From Apostichopus japonicus (lineage: Eukaryota > Echinodermata > Holothuroidea > Aspidochirotida > Stichopodidae): 64,000 nucleotides of DNA. The notes below the pieces were generated by a model. That model had not been told where the DNA came from, did no database searches, and was given only the letters and a program-made list of their open reading frames with translations. The stretch spans positions 20,657,008 through 20,721,007 of the forward strand of contig NC_092561.1 of NCBI RefSeq assembly GCF_037975245.1, in the 5' to 3' direction. Positions 1 to 12,707 of this stretch are shown here, piece after piece. Within the stretch, counting starts at the first letter, position 1. Each line of letters opens with the position of its first letter. A program made the translations under genes and the position numbers.

Positions 1-304
1 TATTACTTGATGTACAAATATTGATTTGTGGGAAAAGGTATCTTATGATATATACACTTTTCGTACCAAAAATGATACGGAAATATACATAATTCTAATT
101 ACGTTGTGTAGAATAGATACCAATAGCTCAATACGACTACTAAAGGGAAAATGAAGTGAAAGTTTTTTTCATTCCTCCTCCCCTGCCCCCCCCCCTTATC
201 ACTCTCTCTGCCCATACACTACACATGTACGACGTAGAGAACATCTCATTAAGTTGCTGGTTGATAACAAATATACTACTTTATCACATGATGATAATGA
301 GCGA
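1..304. other. AT-rich flank left of duplication copy A
   Basis: AT-rich sequence with a short C-rich stretch near 178-197. I see no gene, and by eye it does not match the sequence preceding copy B (about 10,400-10,660), so the duplicated segment seems to begin near 305. Confidence 0.5.
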
Positions 305-1945
305 TATGTATTTAATATCGTTTAGTAACTTCTTCTGTTATTAGATTTAATTTTATACTTGAGGCTGTAAGTTTGTACTGCTAATTTCAGCAATTTGCCA
401 TCAAACAAAACAATCCAATTTATCCATCATTCATTACAGATATTAAAGAAAAGCATTACTTTTGCTATCAAAATATAGGATTCCTCAACGGGTATTATGG
501 CTCTATACTTTACCTTAATCATTTGAAGAAATCAAAGAATACAAACCGTAAATATTACAAGCATGTGACAAAGAAATGTTATTGAACATATCACTCATTC
601 ATCGATAAAATATCCAGATTATTGCAACATCACCATTGTAGAATTATATTTGAATATTTACAATTAAATGTTAGAACAGATAGAAATGATTGAAACTATC
701 GTCAAATATAGATGATAAAAATCGATAACGATAGATGACTTGTATTATAACGTTTCCACGATCACTTAAAACAACCATATACGACGAATACAAACTTAAT
801 TATATTAAATATATACATTCAGTTATAAAACTCTCGAATAGACGTCGCCATGCAGCATGTGGAGGAACAGTCATAGAGGTAAGCAATTTACTTATTTTGG
901 TAATTGTTAAAAAAAACTTACTTCGATGTTAACATTTAAATAATACCCTTTCATTTAAAAACGTAGTGTTTATTTGTTATATAGGTGACATAGATTGCCG
1001 TTACCAAGTGTGATCAAGTGATCACAGCATACCTATTGACAAAGTGGAATTGTATAGGTTATTAATGAGACAGCTACATTAATGATTGTCTTAATAGAAA
1101 TTCGGAATTCAGAGAAAGAAAATTATTTTAAAAAATCGGCATGAAAAATGATCGAATACACTATTTACCAATAAATGGTTGCAAAGTTTCTTGAAACAGA
1201 ATTTAAGAAAGGTTCGACCAACATTTTGCTAGAAATAAAAATAAAGAATTAATGTGAAGATTTCATGAAAAAAATCACTTGACATTGGAAATCCGATATC
1301 TGGTGGGAAAGTTCATTAATTTGTGTTTTTCCAATGTGCTGAAGTTATATTTGCCACATTAAAATATTCTCCGCAATTGAACATTTTATGGATTGTAAAA
1401 CTACCGCGTGATCCATTTCGAAACAAAGCATGCTTGATTTTGTAATTCAGAAACTATAACAAGGCCTTTACTTATTATTTGCTGGACTCAGGGGGGTCGG
1501 AGAGTCAGACAAGGACCAGAGACACGTTCCCCTATGTTGTGATCAACTTTAAATTGCACTCTTTGTAAACAAGATGCGCCTCATAGGAAACAATGTACTT
1601 CATTACCAATTTGTGTAATTAACAACTTTCTTTTTTGGAATTTAGAAAGTGTCCTTTTGTTGAATAAATCAAATACTAGTATTTTAATACGGATCCATTT
1701 TGTCAGTCCTTTTTGTGATTACTTTGTAGATGGGCACCTAAAATGAAAGTCACATATTGCACTAACCCTCAAATGTATCACCCTCCCCAACCCATCAAAT
1801 TAAACCCTCTTCGTTCGTCCTAGGATGAGGTCTTCTATTTGTTTGCTGCAGGATTTTTGCACATGTTACCACAATCTACGTTACCTTAGAAACCACCAAA
1901 TCATCATATTTACAGAAGACTCTAATGTTTTGTAGCTACTTGTTT

Positions 1946-2314
1946 TCATTTTGTTTCAACTAAATTTTGATTTTTGTCCTTCATTTGCTGAATGCTGATC
2001 GTATTTTGGTTATAGTCGACAATTTCACACTTTTTTGACTCCAGCATACCATAGTGTGGAAGCTGTTCTCTCGCTTTCCTGAGTTCCTTCCAATCAACAT
2101 ACAGCTCCCTCAAATAGGCTACGGCGGTGTCAGATTCGTGGTCATGGTAATTCAATGTGATGTATTTGGTGCGCATGCGTTGCAGATTTTCAAAAGCTTC
2201 GATGATAGTCGTAAGGGCTCTTCGAATGTTGTTGATTTCATTTTCGATCACTAAATTGCTCAAAAGATTTAGGGTTGGAATTTCCAAACAATAGGAATAA
2301 ACCTTTATACATTC
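1946..2314 (-). CDS. Copy A gene, exon 2 (terminal)
   Basis: 122 codons plus stop, starting ECIKVYSYCLEIPT after a good acceptor. It has a helical middle (ENEINNIRRALTTIIEAF) and an Arg/Lys/Glu-rich C-terminal part. The tail after GMLES runs to a stop at 1946-1948 and is longer than in copy B. Confidence 0.7.
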   Translation of the reverse strand, partial: ECIKVYSYCLEIPTLNLLSNLVIENEINNIRRALTTIIEAFENLQRMRTKYITLNYHDHESDTAVAYLRELYVDWKELRKAREQLPHYGMLESKKCEIVDYNQNTISIQQMKDKNQNLVETK

Positions 2315-3858
2315 CTGTCGAAAGAAAAGAAATGATACAAGAGAAAACGAAAAAGAAATAAGAGAGTTAATTGAAAAAAACACGATATTAGTGGAAGTTT
2401 TATTTTCGGAGGATGAGAGTTTTGCGCAAAACTGTAGGCATAAATTACGCAGTTAGTTTAATATCACCAATATATTCCGCTCACATCCAACTTGTAGATG
2501 CTCATTCATAAATATCAAGTTAACATTGAATCTTAAACTGACACAGTGGGTGAACACTGGGTTTCAAACGGTGTAATTGATCAAGTTTTATCGCCGGAGG
2601 AATTTTTCGGCAATATCTGGCAGTAGTACATTATGTAAAGTGCCATACAAGACTAACGTTGCCTGTAATTAAACTTACCGTTACGGTTCTCTCGTCTACT
2701 AACCCAGGCTATGAAAATTGATCATTTTTGCAAACTTTTCAAACATTCAAAGTGTGTTTCATTAAAGAAAACATGCATGGAACTATAAGTACAAAATATA
2801 GCCTATCAAATTATTGGTCTGGAATGATAGTTAATTATTTTGCGGAGCGGGCAGCCACATATGCCGATGCCAATGAGAGAAGCCGCATTGCTTATCACCT
2901 AGCTAGCCTCCACAATACATCATGGGTAACCCAAATTGACATTTTGGATTGTTTTTAAAATTCAGATAGGAAAACCGTTGATTCCCCTGGATGGAAAACC
3001 CACATTCTTTGGCGGAGTCGAACCAACGAACTTCCACACATTTGTTTTCATTGCATCTAAAATCACAGCCACCATGACCATAGCACTGGTCTTAGGTTGG
3101 AAACGCGATACTAACTAAGAACAACTATTAAGTTGAAACTATATGAATTGTTTACATTGATTAAGAAATATCCAGCTATATCTGGTTTCGATAAAGCCTC
3201 CATCAGCTCAGTAAATGTTACAACCCAGCTCAAATCAAGTTATGACTGTGTCGCAACCGCCTCTAAATTTGCTATGCATAGGTAGTTTATTTTCTAGGGC
3301 ATTGCATGACGTTTACCTCTGCGTTCGATGGTTGCAATCCAATTTGATTAATAAGCTATCCTCGAAGCTCTGTTCGAGTTTGTTTATGTAATTTCCCAGT
3401 CAGTGTTCCTTTGGTACATTAGCCTTCATCAAGTTATTTATAAAGTGAGAAATGTAATGAAATAGAAACGTGATGTAAATGTTTACCTTGTCGTAAATAT
3501 TCAGAACCTTTTCGCCTTCTCCACCGCCTACTATTCCTCCACTTCTTTCAAGCCAGTATCGAAACTGATCGTGCACTTTTCCAATTGAAGTCATACATAG
3601 CAGCAAGCTTCTCAAGTTGTGATATCTCGCCAACTGTATCATATTGAAATGAAGTCTCAAGTATTGATCTGAAATGACCTCCTCCGCTTGGCCTCCTCCA
3701 TCCTCTGCAAAAGTATACCCAGACTGGATGAAGAAGTTCCTTATGATTGGTTGCAGAATATTCAGCGAATCTTGAATGCAGGCCTTACCTTTCTCCGCTA
3801 AGAGGTCGTCTAATGATTGTGGTATTTCGGCCATTGTTTCACTATTGTTTATTGCCAT
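1946..3858 (-). CDS. Unknown helical two-exon gene, copy A
   Basis: Joining 3858..3487 to 2314..1946 gives a 246-aa protein. The donor is AAG|GTAAAC and the acceptor is a pyrimidine-rich tract ending TTTCGACAG|GAA. Both sides are phase 0, so the frame runs through without a break. A second Met (MAEIPQS, at 3834) is the one conserved in copy B, so the true start may be there, giving 238 aa. No signal peptide, membrane span or known motif is visible. The residue pattern, rich in Leu, Ile, Glu, Arg and Lys with few prolines, suggests several amphipathic helices. A Gly-rich loop (SGGIVGGGEGEK) lies just before the intron. The last 29 residues after GMLES differ completely from copy B. I do not recognise the family. 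The evidence for a real gene is conservation of frame and splice sites between two duplicated copies. Confidence 0.72.
2980..3085 (-). repeat. tRNA-derived SINE remnant in copy A gene intron
   Basis: GGAGTCGAACC at 3014-3024 is the reverse complement of an RNA polymerase III B box (GGTTCGACTCC). The flanking 'cctggatggaaaaccca' matches the 3' tail of the same family at 13,083 and 46,503. This copy is more degraded than the one in copy B and sits at the corresponding place, so the insertion predates the duplication. Confidence 0.6.
3487..3858 (-). CDS. Copy A gene, exon 1
   Basis: 124 codons ending at the donor AAG|GTAAAC. The core IIRNFFIQSGYTFAED and the segment from VISDQY to LLLCM are identical in the copy B protein. 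The region between them carries an extra Gly/Gln stretch (GGGQA) relative to copy B, in steps of three bases. Confidence 0.72.
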
Positions 3859-6614
3859 TCTGCTTCAGCTTTAGTGGATAAAAGAATCAATGTTACTTGG
3901 TATACCCAACATGAAGCTATGCTTTGCATATGATTATGTGTAACGCTCACCTAGGCATGTAACATCAACATAAAATGAAAATAACAAATCAATACAAACC
4001 ATAAATATGAAGGAGAGGATTCACGATATTGGAAAGCTTTCATTAAAAAGTTTAAAAATTATTAAATTCAATAAAAAAATATAGTGGAGTAGGAAGAAAA
4101 GTCGCCAATTCTCGATGGCAAGTTGGACATTTGGGTTTCAAACTACTAAACTACCATCCGAGCATTCAGTACCAAAATATCCAGTATATTTGTTAATACC
4201 TGTTTCTAAGTGATCTTTTTCTAAATGCTGTTTAGAATAACAAAAAAGCACTTTTAAACTGCAGTAATAGATATATATTTTCTCATTAACAAACATCTAT
4301 CATTCTAATTTATGAAACACACGTGTTTGTTTAAAAATTTTCATAAAATAAACATAAAATGAAGGATATATAATATATGTATAAATTATGACTTGTATAG
4401 CGCTGCCTATTGTTTAGGGCCTTCTGAATCAACCTTAACATGGAAATAAGGGTCTTTCAAATATGTATGACGCGAGCCTGAAAAGGGGATTCGTTAGTTA
4501 CGCAGGGGTGGTGATCACGACATAAAAACAATAAGTATGATATTACTACAATGCCTTTTCTGAGATATAATATCATAGTATAATGAATAGGACTTAATAC
4601 CACGTAGGCAGTATTGCGCAACAGGAGATCAATATAGGCTATACATATATGATTCCTCCCTCCCTTCCACCTTCCCAAAGCCGCACATTCCCCCCGGTCC
4701 CAAGTACAGTTAAAAACTTAGATTAACTGATCAGTATTTTGTTACTTGTTCCATTTTAAGCGTTATAATACTTTCCAGTAAATTCTGCATATGATTTTAT
4801 CCCATCGAAATAAGAAGAAACAGGCTTTAAAAATGAATGAGAGAGCGATTAACATGAGAACAGAGGTTAATTCCACGACAAGTTAATGAATTGATTGAGT
4901 AGGTAAGCACCAGTTATTTCATTAGCTCTGTAGACTATACTCACTAATCACAGCATCACATAACCACCGTCCCCTTCCCCTACCGAACCCTCTCTTTCTT
5001 TAAACAAAATCTGGTAATGTATAGCTAAATGTTGGATATCTAGTAACTGATTGATGTAGTAAAACATAAAAGAAAACCTACTTTACTCCAAATACATGTA
5101 ATCGATCTCTTTTTTTTAAATGTGAACAAATCCGCCCTTAATATGCAACGTAAATATGCAACGTGATAATAATATATCTCAACGTACTCCGCCCAAAATA
5201 AAATGGCTTCTTTATGTTTTCATTTAACTCGTCTAAAGCTGTTGCGAAAATTAAGCACTTTTAATATATACAGACATTTATTAGAAGCAAAAACCCAATA
5301 TATTAGAACGAGATGAATCACAATGTTTGCACTAAATTTCGACGTAATGTGGAATTGTTTCTTTCCATAACATACAGAATACTCACATACTACTTGGGTT
5401 TTCTGCAACCAGAGCACAAGCGACACCATTCCGAACCAGGAGAGAGTGAGGAAAGTATAACTCACTCATGCAAAGAAGACAGGCGTATAGAACGCCGCAC
5501 CCTAAACACCATTTGTCGAGGGCAGCGAACTTTGCCCGACCTCAACCCAACTTTAATCCCCTTGCAACCACGTTTAGGAAAAAATTCATCGGCAAAGATG
5601 ACACTTGGTTTATTCTAGAAAACAGACAAACAAACGAACGAGCAAACGAACAGAATATAAAACATCAACAACCATTCGGAAGCAACCAACTGAGTCCGAT
5701 GAAATATTTCAAGAGTTAAAGGATACAATGGGTAACCTTTATATCATCCCCTTTGTGAATCAACTTTCTAAAGGCGTCTTACGGAGTCTGTTCAGCGGCC
5801 AGCGACTCTATTATACCATGGAGCTTTCGTTCATAGCTCCGTGATTATACGAGTCCTTCCTACGCTGCGAACTCACCAATGAGCGCCAAGGCCTACCTAT
5901 AGATAAGCAGTCCTCAAATTCACTCGAGCATTAATACTTTTGTTACGTAAAGCACAAACTACCAAAAGTGCTGCAATACGGATTCATCTTTATGAGGCAC
6001 CGTTTTAATTGACCACTCACCTTATGATTGTAAACACAAATGCTCTAATGGTCAACACTACCTGTGTGATGACAAGTCACAATGGCTTGACCACTGTGTT
6101 TCAACAGGGAGTTGTTTCCATCATAACAACTCCCTGGTTTAATCATGAATTTGTGCAAATGAGCGTTCAATATCTCTTTATATACCATTACAATCTCTTG
6201 TAGACATTCAATCTCCCCAGTTTCCGGCTAAAACCAGGGGCCTTGGGTATAGTATTTACTATAGGCGGGGCAGATATTACCACTGTGCAAATAGTCGGTG
6301 CCAGCGGACGTAATGACGGAGAGAGACCCAGCTGGGCAGGGATGAGTTAGAGATAAGGAGTAACCAACTTACATACCATACCTACTGTACAGGATGATTA
6401 ACGGCGATTTATGAATCGTGCGGCATTGATGCCGCTGTATAGCAGACGTATTACACAAGTAGTAGGCCTACCGTTAAACTACTTGTACGATAATCAACAT
6501 TGCTTGTGTGCGTGTGTGTGTGTGTATGTCGGACAATGCTGGAATTTAAATCAACAACGAAAGTTTGGCAGCCAGCGTTTAATTTCCTATCATTAATTGA
6601 TTAATTCAATATTG
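3859..6614. other. Noncoding part of copy A
   Basis: Upstream flank of the copy A gene. Most of it aligns with 13,940-16,670, but 5,360-5,610 and 5,860-6,270 have no obvious counterpart in copy B. The open frames here are short and not shared between copies. No gene recognised. Confidence 0.5.
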
Positions 6615-7030
6615 CATTGCATCGGCTTCCCGTCTCTGCTTATCCATCCAGTTTAAGATCCTACTTTCACATCTACAAAGCGATCAACGGGCCTGCCCCT
6701 CAATATGTCACTGACCTTTATACCCCTTTGCGTCGGTCAACTACAATTACGCTTCGCTCTTCCAATCATGCGCATTTGCAATTAACTCCTGGTCCACGTA
6801 CCCGAACTCGTTATGGCGATCGTGCCTTTTCTGTCTCTGCGCCTTCTCTTTGGAACGAACTCCAATTTCACGTTCGTGACTCTCCCTCCCTTTGCATTTT
6901 CAGGAGACAACTTAGAACATTTCTGTTTGATCCCTATTTTTTTTTTCCTTGGTTTCCTTTGTCTCTTTCCTACTTTGTAAAACGCTGTATTAAGCGCTAC
7001 ATAAATGAAATTTATTATTATTATTATTAT
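6615..7030 (+). mobile_element. 5'-truncated CR1/L2-like LINE, 3' end
   Basis: The frame starting LHRLPVSAYPSSLRSYF and continuing through YKAINGPAPQYVTDL, YGDRAFSVSAPSLWNEL and FRRQLRTFLF is the typical C-terminal end of the reverse-transcriptase ORF in CR1/L2-type LINEs. It runs into the characteristic tail 'cgctacataaatgaa' followed by (TTA)n. The element is flanked by a 7-bp direct repeat, AATATTG (6608-6614 and 7031-7037). Copy B has the uninterrupted site near 16,670-16,690. The fragment is only 416 bp, with no endonuclease and no RT catalytic core, so it is a dead 5'-truncated insertion. Confidence 0.92.
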
Positions 7031-7177
7031 AATATTGATTCACTCAATATGTGAGTCATCTTCAGGGCTAAATGGCAATGGCCTTAACTTATAAATTAAT
7101 AATAGTATTGATGAGAACCTCTCTGTAAAAATAAACCCCAAACATACAGAAACGAAAACAGAAATGAGAAACATAAA

Positions 7178-9551
7178 TAAAAGCAAACACACACACTCAC
7201 ACATTAAGTGATATCGTATGGTAGGATGCATGAGCGAGTACATTAAAAGCAAACACACACACTCACACATTAAGTGATATCGTATGGTAGGATGCATGAG
7301 CGAGTACATTAAAAGCAACCACACACACTCACACATTAAGTGATATCGTATGGTAGGATGCATGAGCGAGTTTAGTAAAAGCAAACACACACACTCACAC
7401 ATTAAGTGATATCGTATGGTAGGATGCATGAGCGAGTTTAGTAAAAGCAAACACACACACTCACACATTAAGTGATATCGTATGGTAGGATGCATGAGCG
7501 AGTTTAGTAAAAGCAAACACACACACTCACACATTAAGTGATATCGTATGGTAGGATGCATGAGCGAGTACATTAAAAGCAACCACACACACTCACACAT
7601 TAAGTGATATCGTATGGTAGGATGCATGAGCGAGTACATTAAAAGCAAACACACACACTCACACATTAAGTGATATCGTATGGTAGGATGCATGAGCGAG
7701 TTTAGTAAAAGCAAACACACACACTCACACATTAAGTGATATCGTATGGTAGGATGCATGAGCGAGTTTAGTAAAAGCAAACACACACACTCACACATTA
7801 AGTGATATCGTATGGTAGGATGCATGAGCGAGTTTAGTAAAAGCAAACACACACACTCACACATTAAGTGATATCGTATGGTAGGATGCATGAGCGAGTA
7901 CATTAAAAGCAACCACACACACTCACACATTAAGTGATATCGTATGGTAGGATGCATGAGCGAGTTTAGTAAAAGCAAACACACACACTCACACATTAAG
8001 TGATATCGTATGGTAGGATGCATGAGCGAGTTTAGTAAAAGCAACCACACACACTCACACATTTAGTGATATCGTATGGTAGGATGCATGAGCGAGTTTA
8101 GTAAAAGCAAACACACACACTCACACATTAAGTGATATCGTATGGTAGGATGCATGAGCGAGTACATTAAAAGCAAACACACACACTCACACATTAAGTG
8201 ATATCGTATGGTAGGATGCATGAGCGAGTTTAGTAAAAGCAAACACACACACTCACACATTAAGTGATATCGTATGGTAGGATGCATGAGCGAGTTTAGT
8301 AAAAGCAAACACACACACTCACACATTAAGTGATATCGTATGGTAGGATGCATGAGCGAGTACATTAAAAGCAACCACACACACTCACACATTTAGTGAT
8401 ATCGTATGGTAGGATGCATGAGCGAGTTTAGTAAAAGCAAACACACACACTCACACATTAAGTGATATCGTATGGTAGGATGCATGAGCGAGTACATTAA
8501 AAGCAAACACACACACTCACACATTAAGTGATATCGTATGGTAGGATGCATGAGCGAGTACATTAAAAGCAAACACACACACTCACACATTAAGTGATAT
8601 CGTATGGTAGGATGCATGAGCGAGTACATTAAAAGCAAACACACACACTCACACATTAAGTGATATCGTATGGTAGGATGCATGAGCGAGTACATTAAAA
8701 GCAAACACACACACTCACACATTAAGTGATATCGTATGGTAGGATGCATGAGCGAGTACATTAAAAGCAAACACACACACTCACACATTAAGTGATATCG
8801 TATGGTAGGATGCATGAGCGAGTTTAGTAAAAGCAAACACACACACTCACACATTAAGTGATATCGTATGGTAGGATGCATGAGCGAGTTTAGTAAAAGC
8901 AACCACACACACTCACACATTTAGTGATATCGTATGGTAGGATGCATGAGCGAGTTTAGTAAAAGCAAACACACACACTCACACATTAAGTGATATCGTA
9001 TGGTAGGATGCATGAGCGAGTACATTAAAAGCAAACACACACACTCACACATTAAGTGATATCGTATGGTAGGATGCATGAGCGAGTTTAGTAAAAGCAA
9101 ACACACACACTCACACATTAAGTGATATCGTATGGTAGGATGCATGAGCGAGTTTAGTAAAAGCAAACACACACACTCACACATTAAGTGATATCGTATG
9201 GTAGGATGCATGAGCGAGTTTAGTAAAAGCAAACACACACACTCACACATTAAGTGATATCGTATGGTAGGATGCATGAGCGAGTACATTAAAAGCAAAC
9301 ACACACACTCACACATTAAGTGATATCGTATGGTAGGATGCATGAGCGAGTACATTAAAAGCAAACACACACACTCACACATTAAGTGATATCGTATGGT
9401 AGGATGCATGAGCGAGTACATTAAAAGCAACCACACACACTCACACATTTAGTGATATCGTATGGTAGGATGCATGAGCGAGTTTAGTAAAAGCAAACAC
9501 ACACACTCACACATTAAGTGATATCGTATGGTAGGATGTATGAGCGAGTTT
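7178..9551. repeat. 66-bp minisatellite, about 36 copies
   Basis: Nearly identical 66-bp units each containing (AC)n, 'cattaagtgatatcgtatgg' and 'taggatgcatgagcgagt'. I count 35 full units plus partial ends. Units differ at a few fixed sites: caaa or caac near the start, ttagt or acatt at the end, and attaag or atttag in the middle. Because 66 is a multiple of three, the minus strand reads as a 22-residue repeat for hundreds of codons. The atttag variant puts stops into that frame, and nothing suggests it is a protein. Confidence 0.97.
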
Positions 9552-10664
9552 ACTTGTCTGCTGTCTATACCTAACTTGATGTTAAGGCTTATTCCGTTAT
9601 GTGAACGCAAACATGATAACGTGCGCGCTCCTACGTAACCTATCTTGAAGTGGACTCTGCATTCAGTCATGCCGATGATGGTCACCTTGTGGAGATCAGA
9701 GACTTCTCACAGAATCACTTGCATTAATATATAGAGTACTGATACACAATTTGTACCTACAAAATGTATTCAGGATGATATGTTGTCCTCAACTTAACAT
9801 GTGACACTAATCAGCTAATACCAACTGCCAACACATTCTCATCTCAATGAAAGCATACAACATGCATGTTCCTTGAGCTCCAGAAAACACGTGGACTTTA
9901 AAAGAAATCGTAAGTTTAGCTTATAAGGCTTATTGCAGCATTAAAGTATAGCGTAAGAGGTATCTGAGGTACCATCCATATACGCTACAACAATGAATGC
10001 ATCAAAAAACAGAAGAAGCAATGTTCAATGGTTGACTCCCGTTAAACGCATTCATCCTGTGTGCAGCTATAAACAAATTTAACTTAGTCGATCTCAGTAC
10101 GCTGTGCTTTACATTATATATACAAAGCTAACACATTTGTGCATGTGTTTGTGAATTTCTCTTATAATCTGCCACATTGTGCCTAGCATTTCACATTTAT
10201 CTGATATTGCATTGACTCCACATATTAATCGTACTGTACTTCACGAACTGTGTCTACCTCACGCACAAGTGCCTTACATTACACAACTTTACCTCATTGT
10301 GCCTCACATTACATTAACTACCTCATACGTCCTCGAATTTCATGTCTACACGTCATTATTACAAAAGTGTTATCATTGACTTTATATTCAATTTAGATCT
10401 AAGTGCTGTCATGCGGTTCAATTTGCATCGTTTTGAAAGTACGCATAAACGTACTGTACGATAATTTACGTAGGTTGAACTCAGAAGAAAATGGCATTTG
10501 TTTACATATGACGAGTAGATAGGAGGTGTGTCCTGTGCTGTAAAAACAAAATTCATCAATAGTTATGTTATCCATTTGCAATAACACGACGACCGTTTTC
10601 TAAAAGTACGTGAAGTTTATTACTGTCTTGTGCTAGCAACAGAAAAATAATACATACAGAAGTG
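9552..10664. other. Spacer between duplication copies A and B
   Basis: About 1.1 kb of AT-rich DNA. Up to about 9,600 it may still be duplicated flank. Near 10,170-10,320 there are loose repeats of 'tgcctcacatta'-like words. No gene recognised. Confidence 0.5.
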
Positions 10665-12404
10665 TAGCTAATTAACATCGTTTAGCAACTTCTTCTGCTA
10701 TCAGATGTAATCTTATACGTCTATAACATCTATAACGAACAAAAAAGATCCAATTTATCCGTGCTATTATATCAATGTATTACAGATATTAAAGAAAAGC
10801 ATTACTTTTGCTGATACATATCAAAATACAGGATTCCTTAATCGGTGTAATGGCTATACTTTACCTGAAATATTTGCAAAGAATAAAAAGGAAATATTAC
10901 AAGAATTTGACATCAAAAAAAAAAAACGTAATAATGTACTTTTACATAACCATTCAACGATAAAATATCCAGATTATTGCAACATCGCCATTATAGAATT
11001 ACATTTTAATATTTACAGTTGAATATTTAGACTGACAGATATGATTGAAAATATTGTATCATATAGATGATAAAATCGATTAAGATATATGTACTGTATT
11101 AGATAACGTTTCCACGATCACTTACAAACAACCATATATGAAGAATACAAACTTAATTATATTAAATATATACATTCAGTTATAAAACGTACCAAAGGTA
11201 TAATGGTAATTCCCTCGAATAGACGTAGTCATGCAGCATGTGGAGGAGGAGTCATAGAGGCAAGCAATATAATTGAGATAAATCTTTTAGTAATTGTTAA
11301 AATAAACCTAACTTCGATGTTAACATTTATTTAATACCTTTTCATTTAAAAACGTAGTGTTGATTTGTTATCTTTGTTGATGTATAGGTGACAGAGTTTG
11401 TCGTTACTAAATGTAATCAATTAATCGCAGTATACGTATTGACAAACTGGAATTGTATAGGTTATTAATGAGACAGCTATAGCTTAATGATTGTCTAAAA
11501 CAGAAATCTACAATTCAGAGTTTTAAAAAAATCGGCATGCAAAATGATCAAATACACTATTTACCAAAAAAGGGTTGCAAAGGATCTTCATACAAAATTA
11601 GAGAAACGTTCGACCAACATTTTGCCCAAATAATGATAAAGAATTAATGTGAAGATTTCATGTAAAAATCACTTGACATTGGAAGTCCGATATCTGGTCA
11701 GAAAATTCAGTAAAACTATTTTTCCAATGTGCGCAATTTATGGAATCTAGTTATATTTGCTATATTAAAATGTTCTCTGCAATTGAACATTTTATGGATT
11801 GTAAAGCTACCGCGTGATCCATTTCGAAACAACAGCATGCTTGTTTTTTTAATTCATAAACCATAAAAATGTCTTTACATTTTATTTGCTGGACCCAGGG
11901 GCGTCGAAGAGTTGGACAAGGACCAGAGGCACGTTCCCCTATGTTGTGATCAACTTTACATTGCACTCTTCGTAAACAAGATGAGCCTCATTTAAGCAAA
12001 CAATGTACTTCATTTCCAATTTGTGTTATTACCCACTTCCTTTTTGGAATTTGGGAAGTGCCGTTTTGGTGAATAAATCAAATACTGGCATTTGGTACGG
12101 ATCAATTTTGTCATTTTGTCACCTAAAATGAAAGGCACATATCTGATTAACCCTCAAATGTATCACCCTCCCCTACCCATCAAATTGAGCACTCTTCTTT
12201 CGTCCTAGGATGAGGTCTTCTATTTGTTTGCTGCATGGATTTTTGCGCATGTTAGCACAATCCACGTTACCTAAGAAACCATCACATTTACAGAAGACTG
12301 CCATTTTTAGTATCTTCTTCCTTTGCATATTTTCTTCCACTATATTACGGTTTTCTTCTTCTTTTGCTGATATGCTGATATCAAGCTTCTAAGTTTTGTT
12401 AAAG

Positions 12405-12707
12405 TCAGTCGGAAATGTCATACGTTGTTGACTCCAACATTCCGTAGTGTGGCAGCTGTTCTCTCGCTTTCACGAGTTCCTTCCAATCAACATCCAGATC
12501 CCTCAAATAGTCTACGACGGTGTCAGATTCGTGGTCATGGTAATTCAGTGTGATGTATTTGGTGCGCATGCGTTGCAGATTTTCAAAAGCTTCGATGATA
12601 GTCGTAAGGGCTCTTCGAATGTTGTTGATTTCATTTTCGATCACTACATTGCTCAAAAGATTTAGGGTTGGAATTTCCAAACAATAGGAATAAATCTTTA
12701 TACATTC
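12405..12707 (-). CDS. Copy B gene, exon 2 (terminal)
   Basis: 100 codons plus stop. Compared with copy A it has seven amino-acid replacements in the shared part (for example Arg to Val, Tyr to Asp and two Ala changes) and a different, shorter end. Confidence 0.7.
   Translation of the reverse strand, partial: ECIKIYSYCLEIPTLNLLSNVVIENEINNIRRALTTIIEAFENLQRMRTKYITLNYHDHESDTVVDYLRDLDVDWKELVKAREQLPHYGMLESTTYDISD

Larger units (their letters stand above)
305..9600. repeat. Tandem segmental duplication, copy A
   Basis: From about 305 onward the sequence aligns by eye, in the same orientation, with 10,665-16,920. Landmarks shared in order are: a leader near 305 / 10,667; 'ttaaagaaaagcattactt' near 440 / 10,790; both exons of a small minus-strand gene; a tRNA-like SINE in its intron; a stretch near 4,455 / 14,770; and 'attcactcaatatgtgagtc' near 7,038 / 16,680. 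Copy A is longer because it also holds a LINE fragment (6,615-7,030) and an expanded 66-bp array (7,178-9,551). The right edge near 9,600 is approximate. Confidence 0.9.

Noticed and set aside
7040-9685. Long minus-strand frames encoding 22-residue MCECV... repeats
   Set aside because: The frame stays open only because the 66-bp unit is a multiple of three. Unit variants add stops, the related copy has one unit, and no exon boundaries are evident.
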